NCBI RefSeq assembly: GCF_963675985.1
Contig: NZ_OY780958.1
Location: 1,984,001 to 2,048,000, forward strand
Length of the DNA: 64,000 nucleotides
Source: an uncultured Roseibium sp.
GTDB lineage: Bacteria; Pseudomonadota; Alphaproteobacteria; Rhizobiales; Stappiaceae
Direction of reading: 5' to 3'
Shown here: positions 43,184 through 51,595 of the stretch, one piece after another
How positions within the stretch are numbered: the first letter of the stretch is position 1
How the letters are laid out: the number at the start of each line of letters is the position of its first letter
Program-made: the position numbers and the translations under genes
The notes under the pieces: model-generated
What the model was told of the DNA's origin: nothing
Database searches by the model: none
What the model saw: the letters and a program-made list of their open reading frames with translations, nothing else

Positions 43184-44029
43184 TTATTCAGCCGGAGCGA
43201 CAGTCTTTGCGGCTTCGTAGCCCGCGTTGCGCTTGGGGGAAGTCTTGTAGTGGGTTGCGTAGATCATGCCGCCCACGAAGGTCAGACCGCCAACCAGGTT
43301 ACCGACCACGACGGGAATTTCGTTGTAGGCGAAGTAATCGAACCAGGTGAAGTTGCCGCCGAGCATGATGCCGGACGGGAACAGGAACATGTTCACGATC
43401 GAATGCTCGAAACCGAGGTAGAAGAAGACCAGGATCGGCATCCACATGGCCATGATCTTGCCGGAGACGGAGTTGGACATCATCGCGGACACCACACCGG
43501 TGGACACCATCCAGTTGCACATCACAGCGCGGATAAAAACAGTCAGCAGACCCGCCCAGCCGGCGGCGGCATAACCGAGGGTCCGCGCTTCACCGATCTT
43601 GCCGATCTTCTGGCCGATGGCATTCGGTTCCTGACTGAAGCCCATGGTGAAGATGATCGCCATGAAGACCGCGGTGGTCAGAGCGCCGGCGAAGTTACCG
43701 CAGAAAACCAGGCCCCAGTTGCGGAACACACCGCCCCAGGTACAGCCCGGGCGCTTTGCGATCACGGCCAGCGGCGCAAGGGTGAAGACCCCGGTCAGGA
43801 GATCGAAGCCGAGGAGGTAAAGCATGCAAAAGCCGACCGGAAAAAGAACCGATGCCACCAGGAAGTTCCCGGTATTGACGGCGATGGTCACGGAGAATGC
43901 TGCGGCAAGCGCCAGGATAGCGCCCGCCATGTAAGCACGGATAAGCGTGTCCTTGGTGGACATGAAAATTTTCGACTCGCCGGCGTCGATCATCTTTGTG
44001 GCGAATTCCTGTGGCGTTACATATGACAT
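43184..44029 (-). CDS. Formate/nitrite transporter family channel (NirC/FocA-like)
   Basis: A 281-aa channel with six helices. FNT marks seen: GAILALAAAFSVTIAVNTGN, LVASVLFPVGFCMLYLLGFD, LLTGVFTLAPLAVI (Omega-loop region L-T-G-x), WGLVFCGNFAGALTTAVFMA, AVMCNWMVSTGVVSAMMSNS, and LGFEHSIVNMFLFPSGIMLG with the central His (FEHSIVNM). In this operon nitrite is the expected substrate, either taken up or exported when it accumulates. GGGGCTAACAG lies before the ATG. It follows nirD by 87 bp with no promoter that I can see. Confidence 0.93.
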   Translation of the reverse strand: MSYVTPQEFATKMIDAGESKIFMSTKDTLIRAYMAGAILALAAAFSVTIAVNTGNFLVASVLFPVGFCMLYLLGFDLLTGVFTLAPLAVIAKRPGCTWGGVFRNWGLVFCGNFAGALTTAVFMAIIFTMGFSQEPNAIGQKIGKIGEARTLGYAAAGWAGLLTVFIRAVMCNWMVSTGVVSAMMSNSVSGKIMAMWMPILVFFYLGFEHSIVNMFLFPSGIMLGGNFTWFDYFAYNEIPVVVGNLVGGLTFVGGMIYATHYKTSPKRNAGYEAAKTVAPAE

Positions 44030-44116
44030 CTGTTAGCCCCTTGACTGGATAGGTTGTGGCCGTTTTCGGCTTATGCTGCCCTTCCCGGGCGTTTCCTCCT
44101 AAACCCGCGCCCCGGC

Positions 44117-44443
44117 TCAGGCTGCAAGGGCGAGAAAGACCGTCTCGCCCTCCAGCTTCACCGGAAATGCCCGTGTTTCCCCTTCATCCGCTCCCTGCGC
44201 CTCGCCCGTCTCCAGGCTGATCACCCAGTTGTGCAGCGGACAGGTGACGCATCCGTCGTGGACGATGCCCTGGGACAGCGGCCCGTTCCTGTGCGGGCAT
44301 TTGTCTTCAAGTGCGAAGATCCGATCGTCGGCGGTGCGGAAAATGGCGATGGTCATGTCACCGTTCTTCACGCACCGGGCGCCTTGGCGCGGAATGTCTC
44401 CGATCGAGCCGATAGCGACCCAGCTTGCAGTCATTGCGTTCAT
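44117..44443 (-). CDS. nirD: Nitrite reductase [NAD(P)H] small subunit
   Basis: A 108-aa Rieske-type protein. The [2Fe-2S] ligands are in CPHRNGPLSQGIVHDG and CVTCPLHNWVISLETG, the C-x-H...C-x-x-H pattern. NirD partners NirB in the cytoplasmic reduction of nitrite to ammonium. The start at 44443 overlaps the nirB stop (ATGA); ATG 44434 is a possible alternative. The much longer open frame to 44953 is nirB sequence in another frame. Confidence 0.94.
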   Translation of the reverse strand: MNAMTASWVAIGSIGDIPRQGARCVKNGDMTIAIFRTADDRIFALEDKCPHRNGPLSQGIVHDGCVTCPLHNWVISLETGEAQGADEGETRAFPVKLEGETVFLALAA

Positions 44444-46890
44444 TCTGCGGCCTCCGGAAGAAGCGTCGCCATGGGCTTGAATTCGTGCTTGTCCTTGCCG
44501 GACACACGTTCCGACCACGGATCGACCTGTGCGAATTTCTGGGAAAAGACGAAGCGGTCGTAATAGGCCTTGCGCTTGTTCGTATCGTCCATGATCTGGC
44601 GGCGGACCTCGTCGTAGCCGATGCGCTTGGCCCACTTGTAGATCCGCTCCAGGTAATGGCCCTGCTCGCGGTACATCTGGATCAAGGCGGTGATGTATTC
44701 GACTGCCTCGTCTTCGGTCTTCACCTGGCCGAGAACCTCTGTCCCCTTGATGTCGAGACCCGCCGCACCCGCGAAATGGATCTCGAAGCCGCTGTCGACA
44801 CAGATCACGCCGACATCCTTGCAGGTGGCCTCGGCACAATTGCGCGGGCAGCCGGAGACGGCGAGCTTGACCTTGGCCGGCGTCCAGGATCCCCACAGGA
44901 ACTTCTCCAGCCGGACGCCAAGACCGGTGGAATCCTGCGTTCCGAACCGGCACCAGTCAGATCCCACACAGGTTTTCACCGTGCGCAATCCCTTGGCATA
45001 GGCATGGCCTGACACGAAGCCGGCTTTGCCGAGATCGGCCCAGACGGCGGGCAGATCTTCCTTTTTGATACCGAGCATGTCGATGCGCTGGCCGCCGGTG
45101 CATTTCACGGCGGGGATGTTGAATTTGTCGACCACATCGGCGATGGCGCGCAGCTCCGTGGACGAGGTCATGCCGCCCCACATGCGCGGAACGACGGAAT
45201 AGGTGCCATCCTTCTGGATATTCGCGTGGATACGTTCGTTGATGAACCGGGACTGGTAGTCGTCGGCATATTCATCCGGCCAGTCGCTGACGAGATAATA
45301 GTTCAACGCCGGCCGGCACTTGGCGCAGCCGCCGGAGGATGTCCATTCCAGCGCCTGCATCACGTCCGGGATGGTCTTCAGTTTCCTGGCCTTGATCAGG
45401 CGCCGGACCTCATTGTGCCCCAGCGGGGTACAGCCGCACATGGGGCTGACCGCCGCCGGATTATAGGCATCGCCGAGTGTTGCCAGCATCAGGCTCTCGA
45501 CAAGCCCGGTGCATGTCCCGCAGGAGGCAGACGCCTTGGTATGAGCCCGGACGTCATCGAGCGTTGTCAGGCCCTTTTCCCGGATCGCGCCGACGATCCT
45601 GCTCTTGCATACGCCGTTGCAGCCGCAGATTTCCGCATCATCCGGCAAGGCTGCAACGGCCGCCGTAGGGTCCAGGGGGGCGCCTCCCTGATAGGCCTGG
45701 CCGAAGATGAGGGTATCGCGCATGTCGGAGACGTCCGTCTCCTTCTTCTTCAGATCGTTGAACCAGGCCCCATCTGCGGTTTCTCCGTAGAGCACCGTGC
45801 CGATGATCTTGTTGTCCTGCAGAACGAGACGCTTGTAGACGCCGGCGGCCGCATCGCGGAGCACGATTTCCTCTCGGTCTTCGCCTTCGGCAAAATCTCC
45901 GAGCGAGAACAGGTCGATGCCGGTGACCTTGAGTTTGGTCGGCGTGTCGGCGTGGACGAAAGAGGCCGTCCCCTCGCCCGCCAGATGGTTCGCCGCGACT
46001 CGCGCCATCTCATAAAGAGGAGCAACAAGGCCATAAACCTGACCGCCGACCTCGGCGCATTCGCCCAACGCATAGATATCGGGGTCGCTGGTCTGCATGC
46101 CCTCCCCGACGACAATGCCCCGGTTGACCTCCAGACCTGCTTCCTTGGCAAGCCAGGCATTCGGGCGGATCCCGGCCGCCATGACGACGAGCGTGGCGGG
46201 AATGACGGTGCCGTCCTCGAGTTCGACACCCTCGACCCTGGTTTCGCCGCGGATTGCCTTGGTGTTGGCCTTGGTGATTACCTTGATGCCGCGATCCTCG
46301 AGTGCCTTCTCCAGCAGGTATCCGGCAGCCGGGTCGAGCTGACGTTCCATCAGGCTCGGCATCAGATGCAGCACGGTAACGTCCATCCCGCGGGACTGAA
46401 GCCCGGCCGCGGCTTCGAGCCCAAGCAATCCGCCGCCGATGACCACCGCCTTATCCCGGCTTTGGGCCGCCAGCAGCATGGCGTTGACGTCGTCCAGGTC
46501 GCGGTAGCTCAGGACACCTTGCAGGTCCTTGCCCGGGACCGGAATGATGAAGGGAACGGACCCGGTGGCAATCACCAGCTTGTCGTAGGAAGCGACTTCG
46601 CCGTGATCGGAGGTGACGGTCTTGCCCTCCCGGTCGATCTCGACGATCTTGTGCCCCTTGTAGAGCATGATGCCGTGCTCGATGTACCAGCCGTCGCCGT
46701 GAATGACGATTTCCTCGTAGGATTTCTCGCCGGAAAGCACGGGCGACAGCATGATCCGGTCATAATTGACCCTGGGTTCCGCATTGAAAATGGTGATGTC
46801 GTAGGCATCGGGCGCAGCTTCAAGCAGATGTTCCAGCATCCGTCCGGGAGCCATGCCGTTGCCGATGATGACGAGTTTCTGTCGGGTCAT
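44440..46890 (-). CDS. nirB: Nitrite reductase [NAD(P)H] large subunit
   Basis: The 816-aa protein reduces nitrite to ammonium with NAD(P)H. Domains in order: FAD-dependent oxidoreductase (KLVIIGNGMAPGRMLEHLLE, AVVIGGGLLGLEAAAGLQSR, IYALGECAEVGGQVYGLVAP), two BFD-like [2Fe-2S] segments (CGCNGVCKSRIVGAI, CGTCTGLVESLML; CGCTPLGHNEVRRL), and the siroheme/[4Fe-4S] domain (CTGGQRIDMLGI, CVGSDWCRFGTQDST, VSGCPRNCAEATCKDVGVIC). All expected cofactor sites are present. I prefer the third codon ATG (46890) because AGGA lies eight bases upstream; 46896 is also possible. Its siroheme comes from cysG in the same operon. Confidence 0.95.
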   Translation of the reverse strand: MTRQKLVIIGNGMAPGRMLEHLLEAAPDAYDITIFNAEPRVNYDRIMLSPVLSGEKSYEEIVIHGDGWYIEHGIMLYKGHKIVEIDREGKTVTSDHGEVASYDKLVIATGSVPFIIPVPGKDLQGVLSYRDLDDVNAMLLAAQSRDKAVVIGGGLLGLEAAAGLQSRGMDVTVLHLMPSLMERQLDPAAGYLLEKALEDRGIKVITKANTKAIRGETRVEGVELEDGTVIPATLVVMAAGIRPNAWLAKEAGLEVNRGIVVGEGMQTSDPDIYALGECAEVGGQVYGLVAPLYEMARVAANHLAGEGTASFVHADTPTKLKVTGIDLFSLGDFAEGEDREEIVLRDAAAGVYKRLVLQDNKIIGTVLYGETADGAWFNDLKKKETDVSDMRDTLIFGQAYQGGAPLDPTAAVAALPDDAEICGCNGVCKSRIVGAIREKGLTTLDDVRAHTKASASCGTCTGLVESLMLATLGDAYNPAAVSPMCGCTPLGHNEVRRLIKARKLKTIPDVMQALEWTSSGGCAKCRPALNYYLVSDWPDEYADDYQSRFINERIHANIQKDGTYSVVPRMWGGMTSSTELRAIADVVDKFNIPAVKCTGGQRIDMLGIKKEDLPAVWADLGKAGFVSGHAYAKGLRTVKTCVGSDWCRFGTQDSTGLGVRLEKFLWGSWTPAKVKLAVSGCPRNCAEATCKDVGVICVDSGFEIHFAGAAGLDIKGTEVLGQVKTEDEAVEYITALIQMYREQGHYLERIYKWAKRIGYDEVRRQIMDDTNKRKAYYDRFVFSQKFAQVDPWSERVSGKDKHEFKPMATLLPEAAE

Positions 46891-46911
46891 TTCCATTATC
46901 CTGCCAATGAG

Positions 46912-48675
46912 CTATTCGGCCGCTTCGACCGCGGCCTTTTGCCGGGCCTGCCGTGCAGCGCGTTTTTGCTGGATGGATTGAAGTTGCTCGGGTGTCGGAT
47001 TGGCGCCGCCCTCGTAGGCTTCGAGAAAGTCGAGCAGTTCCTCGCGGTAGGCGTAGTAATCCGGGTGGGCGAGCAACGTCTTGCGCGAGCGAGGACGTGG
47101 CAAATCGACATCCATGATGTTGCCGATCTTCGCGTTCGGGCCGTTGGACATCATCACCACCCGGTCCGCGAGAAGGATCGCCTCGTCCACGTCATGAGTA
47201 ACGCAGACAGCCGTCACCTGGGTGCGGGTCCAGACGTCCATCAGGACATCCTGCAGCTCCCAGCGGGTCAGGCTGTCGAGCATGCCGAACGGCTCGTCGA
47301 GCAGAAGAAGCTTCGGCGACAAGGCAAAGGCACGGGCAATACCGACCCGCTGTTTCATACCGTTTGACATGTCCGCCGCAGGCTTGTGGATGGCATCGGC
47401 CAGTCCGACCTTCGACAAGTAATATTCGATGACGTCTTTCTTCTCCGGCTTCGACGCATCGGGGTAGACCTTGTCGACACCGAGCTCGACATTCTCGTAT
47501 GCCGTGAGCCACGGCATCAATGACGGCGCCTGGAACACCACCGCGCGATCCGGGCCGGCCTGGGTGATGTGCGTGCCGTCGAGCACGATCGCGCCTTCCG
47601 TGATCGGATTGAGCCCGGCCACCATGGAAAGGACCGTCGACTTTCCGCAGCCGGAATGGCCGATCAGGGTGACGAACTCGCCCTTCTTCATTTTGAGGTC
47701 AAAACCGTCGACAACCGTGAGCGGGCCTTTCGGTGTCGGATAGACCTTTTTCAACTGGCTGAAATCCAGGTATCGGTCCTCGATCGGTGACACAGCAGCC
47801 CGCTGATAGGCCTCAGGCAGCTTTTCGGTTTTTCTGGATGGCTTCTGCGTGATCGGGACAATGTTCGGAAGCACGATATCGCGTTCCAGATCCGCACCGC
47901 GCTCGTCACCGACTTCCATCAGATACTCGGTGACTTCGGCCCGTAGCTTGATGAAATCGTCATCATGATTGAGTTCGCCCCGGTCGCGCGGTCGGGCGAA
48001 GGGCACCTTGAATTCCGGCCCCAGGGTCGCCTTGGCACCCGGCTTCAGCGGAATGATCCGGTCTGCGAGCAGAATTGCCTCATCCACGTCATTGGTGATC
48101 AGGATGATGGTTTTCTTTTCCTGTTCGCAAATCGCGGCAAACTCGTCCTGCAGCTTGGCCCGGGTCAGCGCATCGAGCGCCGACAGGGGCTCGTCGAGCA
48201 GCAGAAGTTCCGGCTGCATGGCGAGCGCCCGGGCCACGGCCACACGCTGGCGCATGCCGCCGGAGAGTTCCGCAGGCTTACGATCCCGTGCATGGGCCAG
48301 CCCGACCATTTCGATATACTTGTCGGCGATGGCCCTACGCTCGGCTGCCGGCTTCTTCTTGAACACCGCATCGACGGCCAGACTGACATTGCCGGCGACC
48401 GTCAGCCACGGCATCAACGAATAGGACTGGAAGACGACGCCGCGCTCAGGGCTCGGACCTTCGATTTCCTTGCCCTTGAAAACGATACCTCCCGTATCCG
48501 GCTCGATCAGGCCTGCCAAAAGAGAGATCAGTGTCGTCTTGCCGGTGCCGGAGAAGCCGACGATGGCAATGAACTCGCCGTCTTCCACTTTGAGGTTGAT
48601 ATCGTCCAGAACGTCGGTGCGGTTGGCACCTTCACCGTAGGATTTTGATGTGTTGTAGATTTCGAGATACGACAT
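46912..48675 (-). CDS. Nitrate ABC transporter ATPase, two fused ATP-binding domains (NrtC/NrtD-like)
   Basis: The 587-aa protein has two complete ABC ATPases in tandem. The first has GFSGTGKTTLISLLAGL (Walker A), LSGGMRQRVAVARAL and LLLLDEPLSALDA. The second, from about 300, has GHSGCGKSTVLSMVAGL, MSNGMKQRVGIARAF and LLLLDEPFGMLDS. A charged linker lies between them. In cyanobacteria these are separate proteins (NrtC, NrtD), with a solute-binding domain on NrtC that is absent here. The fused form can dimerise internally as the motor for NrtB. AGGAGGAGCTG precedes the ATG. The signature of domain 2 (SNGMKQ) is the NrtD variant. Confidence 0.92.
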   Translation of the reverse strand: MSYLEIYNTSKSYGEGANRTDVLDDINLKVEDGEFIAIVGFSGTGKTTLISLLAGLIEPDTGGIVFKGKEIEGPSPERGVVFQSYSLMPWLTVAGNVSLAVDAVFKKKPAAERRAIADKYIEMVGLAHARDRKPAELSGGMRQRVAVARALAMQPELLLLDEPLSALDALTRAKLQDEFAAICEQEKKTIILITNDVDEAILLADRIIPLKPGAKATLGPEFKVPFARPRDRGELNHDDDFIKLRAEVTEYLMEVGDERGADLERDIVLPNIVPITQKPSRKTEKLPEAYQRAAVSPIEDRYLDFSQLKKVYPTPKGPLTVVDGFDLKMKKGEFVTLIGHSGCGKSTVLSMVAGLNPITEGAIVLDGTHITQAGPDRAVVFQAPSLMPWLTAYENVELGVDKVYPDASKPEKKDVIEYYLSKVGLADAIHKPAADMSNGMKQRVGIARAFALSPKLLLLDEPFGMLDSLTRWELQDVLMDVWTRTQVTAVCVTHDVDEAILLADRVVMMSNGPNAKIGNIMDVDLPRPRSRKTLLAHPDYYAYREELLDFLEAYEGGANPTPEQLQSIQQKRAARQARQKAAVEAAE

Positions 48676-48684
48676 CAGCTCCTC

Positions 48685-49767
48685 CTATCGGTTCGCGGAG
48701 AAGGTGAAGGCACGCTGCAAGGCATACATCAGCCGGTCGAGTGCAAAACCGATGATGCCGATGGTGAAGACGGCAACCATGATCTTGGCAAGCGACTGGG
48801 ACGACCCGTTCTGGAATTCGTCCCAGACGAATTTTCCAAGACCCGGGTTTTGGGCAAGCATCTCGGCGGCGATCAGCACCATCCAGCCCACACCGAGCGA
48901 CAGACGCAGACCGGTGAAGATCAACGGCAGCGATGACGGCAACACCAGCTTGGTGACGGTCTTTAAGGTCGGCAATTGCAGGACCCGGCCGACATTCATC
49001 AGATCCTTGTCGACCGAAGCCACACCGAGCGCGGTGTTGATCAGGGTCGGCCACATGGAACACAGCGTCACGGTGACGGCCGAGATCAGCAGGGATTTGG
49101 ACAACCATTCCACCGGTTCGACATAGAGCGCGGACACGATCATGGTCACGATCGGCAGCCAGGCGAGCGGCGATACCGGCTTGAATATCTGGATCAGCGG
49201 ATTGATCGCGCCATTGAAGCTTCGCGACAGGCCGGATGCTATGCCAAGCGGAACGGCGATGATGGTCGCGATCAGGAAACCGAGCCCTACTGTTTCCAGT
49301 GACGTGCCGATCTGGTCGATATAGGTCGGCTTGCCGGTATAGGCACGCCACTTGACCCTGTCGGTCTTGCCGGCTGCTTCAAGTTTGGCGTTGCGCTCTT
49401 CCTGACGCTCATAAAAAGCGGCCGCTTTCTCGCGCTCGCGGACGTGGTCCTTCCACAAATTGACCGTTTGCGTCCAGACCTGGGCAGGCCCGGGGACGGC
49501 ACCGAGAGACGTCTGGATCTGCGGAGCCAGGACGCCCCAGAGAACCAGAAAGGCGCCGATGCCGATCAGCGGGATCAGCAGCACGCGCTTCAACTCATGC
49601 ATCTGCTCCCTGGGACTATCGCCAGCGGCGATTTTCAGGATCGGGACGAGCCAGGAAAAACCGAGCGCATCGAGCCAGCCGGAAGCCTTGTTGATCCGCG
49701 TGAAAAGCCGTTCGCGGCGCTCAGTGCGGGTAACCTCCCGCGTGGCTGCTGTATCGGCATTGGCCAT
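48685..49767 (-). CDS. nrtB: Nitrate ABC transporter permease
   Basis: A 360-aa inner-membrane permease of the NrtB/SsuC family. A long N-terminal part has one helix (VLLIPLIGIGAFLVLWGVLA) and a periplasmic loop. The BPD core follows: TSLETVGLGFLIATIIAVPL, GIASGLSRSFNGAINPLIQI, FKPVSPLAWLPIVTMIVSAL, and the EAA-like loop DLMNVGRVLQLPTLKTVTKL, VLPSSLPLIFTGLRLSLGVG. The start at 49767 has AGGA nine bases before; the longer open frame is intergenic sequence. It follows nrtA and is 9 bp from the ATPase gene. Confidence 0.94.
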   Translation of the reverse strand: MANADTAATREVTRTERRERLFTRINKASGWLDALGFSWLVPILKIAAGDSPREQMHELKRVLLIPLIGIGAFLVLWGVLAPQIQTSLGAVPGPAQVWTQTVNLWKDHVREREKAAAFYERQEERNAKLEAAGKTDRVKWRAYTGKPTYIDQIGTSLETVGLGFLIATIIAVPLGIASGLSRSFNGAINPLIQIFKPVSPLAWLPIVTMIVSALYVEPVEWLSKSLLISAVTVTLCSMWPTLINTALGVASVDKDLMNVGRVLQLPTLKTVTKLVLPSSLPLIFTGLRLSLGVGWMVLIAAEMLAQNPGLGKFVWDEFQNGSSQSLAKIMVAVFTIGIIGFALDRLMYALQRAFTFSANR

Positions 49768-49856
49768 GGTGGTGGTCCTTTGTCTTGAAAACAATTCTCG
49801 TTGCTGGAGGGGCGGCAGACTGTGAGGATTGCCCGCCGCCCCTTCTGCCGGCGGCC

Positions 49857-51266
49857 TTAGCCGCCAACCACCTGGTTGCCGTCCACGATCTGCTTGCCTT
49901 TCAGGCCGATCGGCAGGCTGTCGATGTAGGCGTTGGGCGTGCGACCGTCGTAGGAAATGCCGTCGATGATGTCGGCGGCCGGCGTCGGTTCGCGGTAACC
50001 GTCGGTTTCCCATGGGAAGTCGGCCTCGTCCGCGAGACCTTCCTCGACCAGCATCTTCGCGGCCTGCAGATAGATATCCGGGCGATAGACGGACTTGGCG
50101 ACTTCGTCGTACCAGCTATCGGGCTTGTATTCGGCAACCTGGCCCCAACGGCGCATCTGGGTCAGGTACCAGACGGCATCGGAGTAGTAGGGGTAGGTCG
50201 CGAAGTAGCGATAGAAGACGTTGAAGTCGGGAACGTCACGCTTGTCGCCCTTCTCGTATTCGAAGGTTCCGGTCATGGAGTTGGCGATCACTTCCTTGTC
50301 CGCACCGACATATTCGGACCGCGAAAGGATCTCGACCGCTTCCATGCGGTTGGCGTTGTCATTTTCATCCAGCCACTTGGCCGCACGGATCAGGGCCTTG
50401 GTGATGGCGAGCGTGGTGTTCGGATACTTTTCGATGAACTCCTTGTTCAGGCCGAAAACCTTCTCCGGGTTGTTCTTCCAGATCTCGTAGTCGGTTATGA
50501 CCGGAACTCCGATGCCCTTGAACACTGCCTGCTGGTTCCACGGCTCCCCGACGCAGTAGCCGTAAATCGTGCCGGCCTCGAGTGTTGACGGCATCTGCGG
50601 CGGCGGCGTCACCGACAGCAGTGCGTCGGCCTTGATCTGACCGGAAATGTCGGTCCTGGAATAAAAACCGGGATTGATATCGCCGGAGGCAAGCCAGTAG
50701 CGCAGCTCGTAGTTATGGGTGGAGACCGGGAACACCATGCCCATATTGAAGGCCTTGCCTTCGGACTTGTACTTGTCGACCACCGGTTTCAGGGCGGTTG
50801 CCTTGATCGGATGAACCGGCTTGCCGTCCGCGCCCATTTCCAGGTGCGGCTTCATCATCTCGAAAACCTCGTTGGAAACAGTGATGCCGTTGCCGTTGAG
50901 GTCCATGGAAAACGGTGTGACGATATGGGCCTTGGTGCCGAAGCCGATGGTGGCTGCCAGCGGCTGCCCGGCCAGCATATGCGCGCCGTCCAGTTCGCCA
51001 GTGATCACCCGGTCGAGCAGGACTTTCCAGTTCGCCTGTGGTTCCAGGGTCACATACAGACCCTCATCTTCGAAGTAGCCCTTCTCATAGGCAATGGCGA
51101 GCGGCGCCATGTCCGTCAGCTTTATGAAGCCGAACTTCAACTCGTCCTTTTCCACGTCGAGCATGTCGGCATAGGCGGCACCCGACGCACCGGTCAGGCT
51201 CGCGGCGACCAGCACCCCCAGTGCGGCGCGGCGGGTCATCGTCAATGTCTGCTGTTTCTTGGTCAC
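49857..51266 (-). CDS. nrtA: Nitrate/nitrite ABC transporter substrate-binding protein
   Basis: The 469-aa protein binds nitrate for NrtB and the ATPase. It opens with a Tat-like or Sec signal (MTRRAALGVLVAASLTGASG), then DELKFGFIKLTDMAPLAIAY, VITGELDGAHMLAGQPLAAT, STHNYELRYWLASGDINPGF, and TIYGYCVGEPWNQQAVFKGI, all NrtA landmarks. I chose the GTG at 51266 because AGAGGGA lies eight bases upstream; ATG 51239 is the alternative. Upstream lies a leader with a terminator and ANTAR-type hairpins under a sigma-54 promoter, so expression should need both nitrogen limitation and nitrate. Confidence 0.94.
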   Translation of the reverse strand: MTKKQQTLTMTRRAALGVLVAASLTGASGAAYADMLDVEKDELKFGFIKLTDMAPLAIAYEKGYFEDEGLYVTLEPQANWKVLLDRVITGELDGAHMLAGQPLAATIGFGTKAHIVTPFSMDLNGNGITVSNEVFEMMKPHLEMGADGKPVHPIKATALKPVVDKYKSEGKAFNMGMVFPVSTHNYELRYWLASGDINPGFYSRTDISGQIKADALLSVTPPPQMPSTLEAGTIYGYCVGEPWNQQAVFKGIGVPVITDYEIWKNNPEKVFGLNKEFIEKYPNTTLAITKALIRAAKWLDENDNANRMEAVEILSRSEYVGADKEVIANSMTGTFEYEKGDKRDVPDFNVFYRYFATYPYYSDAVWYLTQMRRWGQVAEYKPDSWYDEVAKSVYRPDIYLQAAKMLVEEGLADEADFPWETDGYREPTPAADIIDGISYDGRTPNAYIDSLPIGLKGKQIVDGNQVVGG

Positions 51267-51318
51267 TTGCTGATCCCTCTGTCTGGCAAGCACCCTTCTC
51301 AGGGCCGTTTCGGAAAAC

Positions 51319-51379
51319 AAAAAAGCCGCCGACGGACCGGCATGCGGGAGGTGCATGCTTCGGTCACATCGGCGGCTTT
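51319..51379 (-). terminator. Intrinsic terminator in the nrtA leader
   Basis: On the minus strand AAAGCCGCCGA pairs with TCGGCGGCTTT, with inner pairs GACCG/CGGTC and GCATGC/GCATGC, and six T follow (51324-51319). It lies between the promoter and the nrtA start, so it would stop transcription unless antitermination occurs. Confidence 0.85.
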
Positions 51380-51385
51380 GCCGGA

Positions 51386-51428
51386 ACGTCCTGCGTCGGA
51401 CGTAACTCTCTGGAAGGCCATCTTTGGC
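51386..51428 (-). promoter_or_regulatory. Two small hairpins, candidate NasT (ANTAR) RNA target
   Basis: The first RNA hairpin is GCC-AAAGAU-GGC (51428-51417), with A at loop position 1 and G at position 4 as ANTAR domains prefer. The second is ACGUCC-GACGCA-GGACGU (51403-51386), with G at position 4 but G rather than A at position 1. They lie right after the expected transcript start and just before the terminator, as in the Klebsiella nasF leader. Confidence 0.65.
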
Positions 51429-51441
51429 TCGCCAACAACCT

Positions 51442-51457
51442 TGCAGGGAGCGTGCCA
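51442..51457 (-). promoter_or_regulatory. Sigma-54 promoter of the nrtA operon
   Basis: TGGCACGCTCCCTGCA on the minus strand has GG and GC ten bases apart, matching the -24/-12 consensus TGGCAC-N5-TTGCA with one change. The predicted transcript start near 51431 is directly before the first hairpin. NtrC is the likely activator. A loose inverted element at 51575-51590 might be its site, but I could not match the consensus. Confidence 0.78.
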
Positions 51458-51595
51458 GTTTTGGGGTTAGGTCATTTTGTTATTTTTTTCATTCAGTTAT
51501 CTATTCTTCGAATTTAATGAATTTTCCAGAGCTGCTCGAATAATCAGCGCAACCTGCAGTCACAATGATGAATATTTGCGCAGCGCACAATAAAT

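Noticed and set aside
45226..47367. 713-codon open frame on the plus strand
   Set aside because: Antisense shadow of nirB and the start of the ATPase gene; the minus-strand products are unmistakable.
51575..51590. NtrC binding site
   Set aside because: The loose inverted element does not match the GCACY-N5-RGTGC pattern well enough to list it as a feature.
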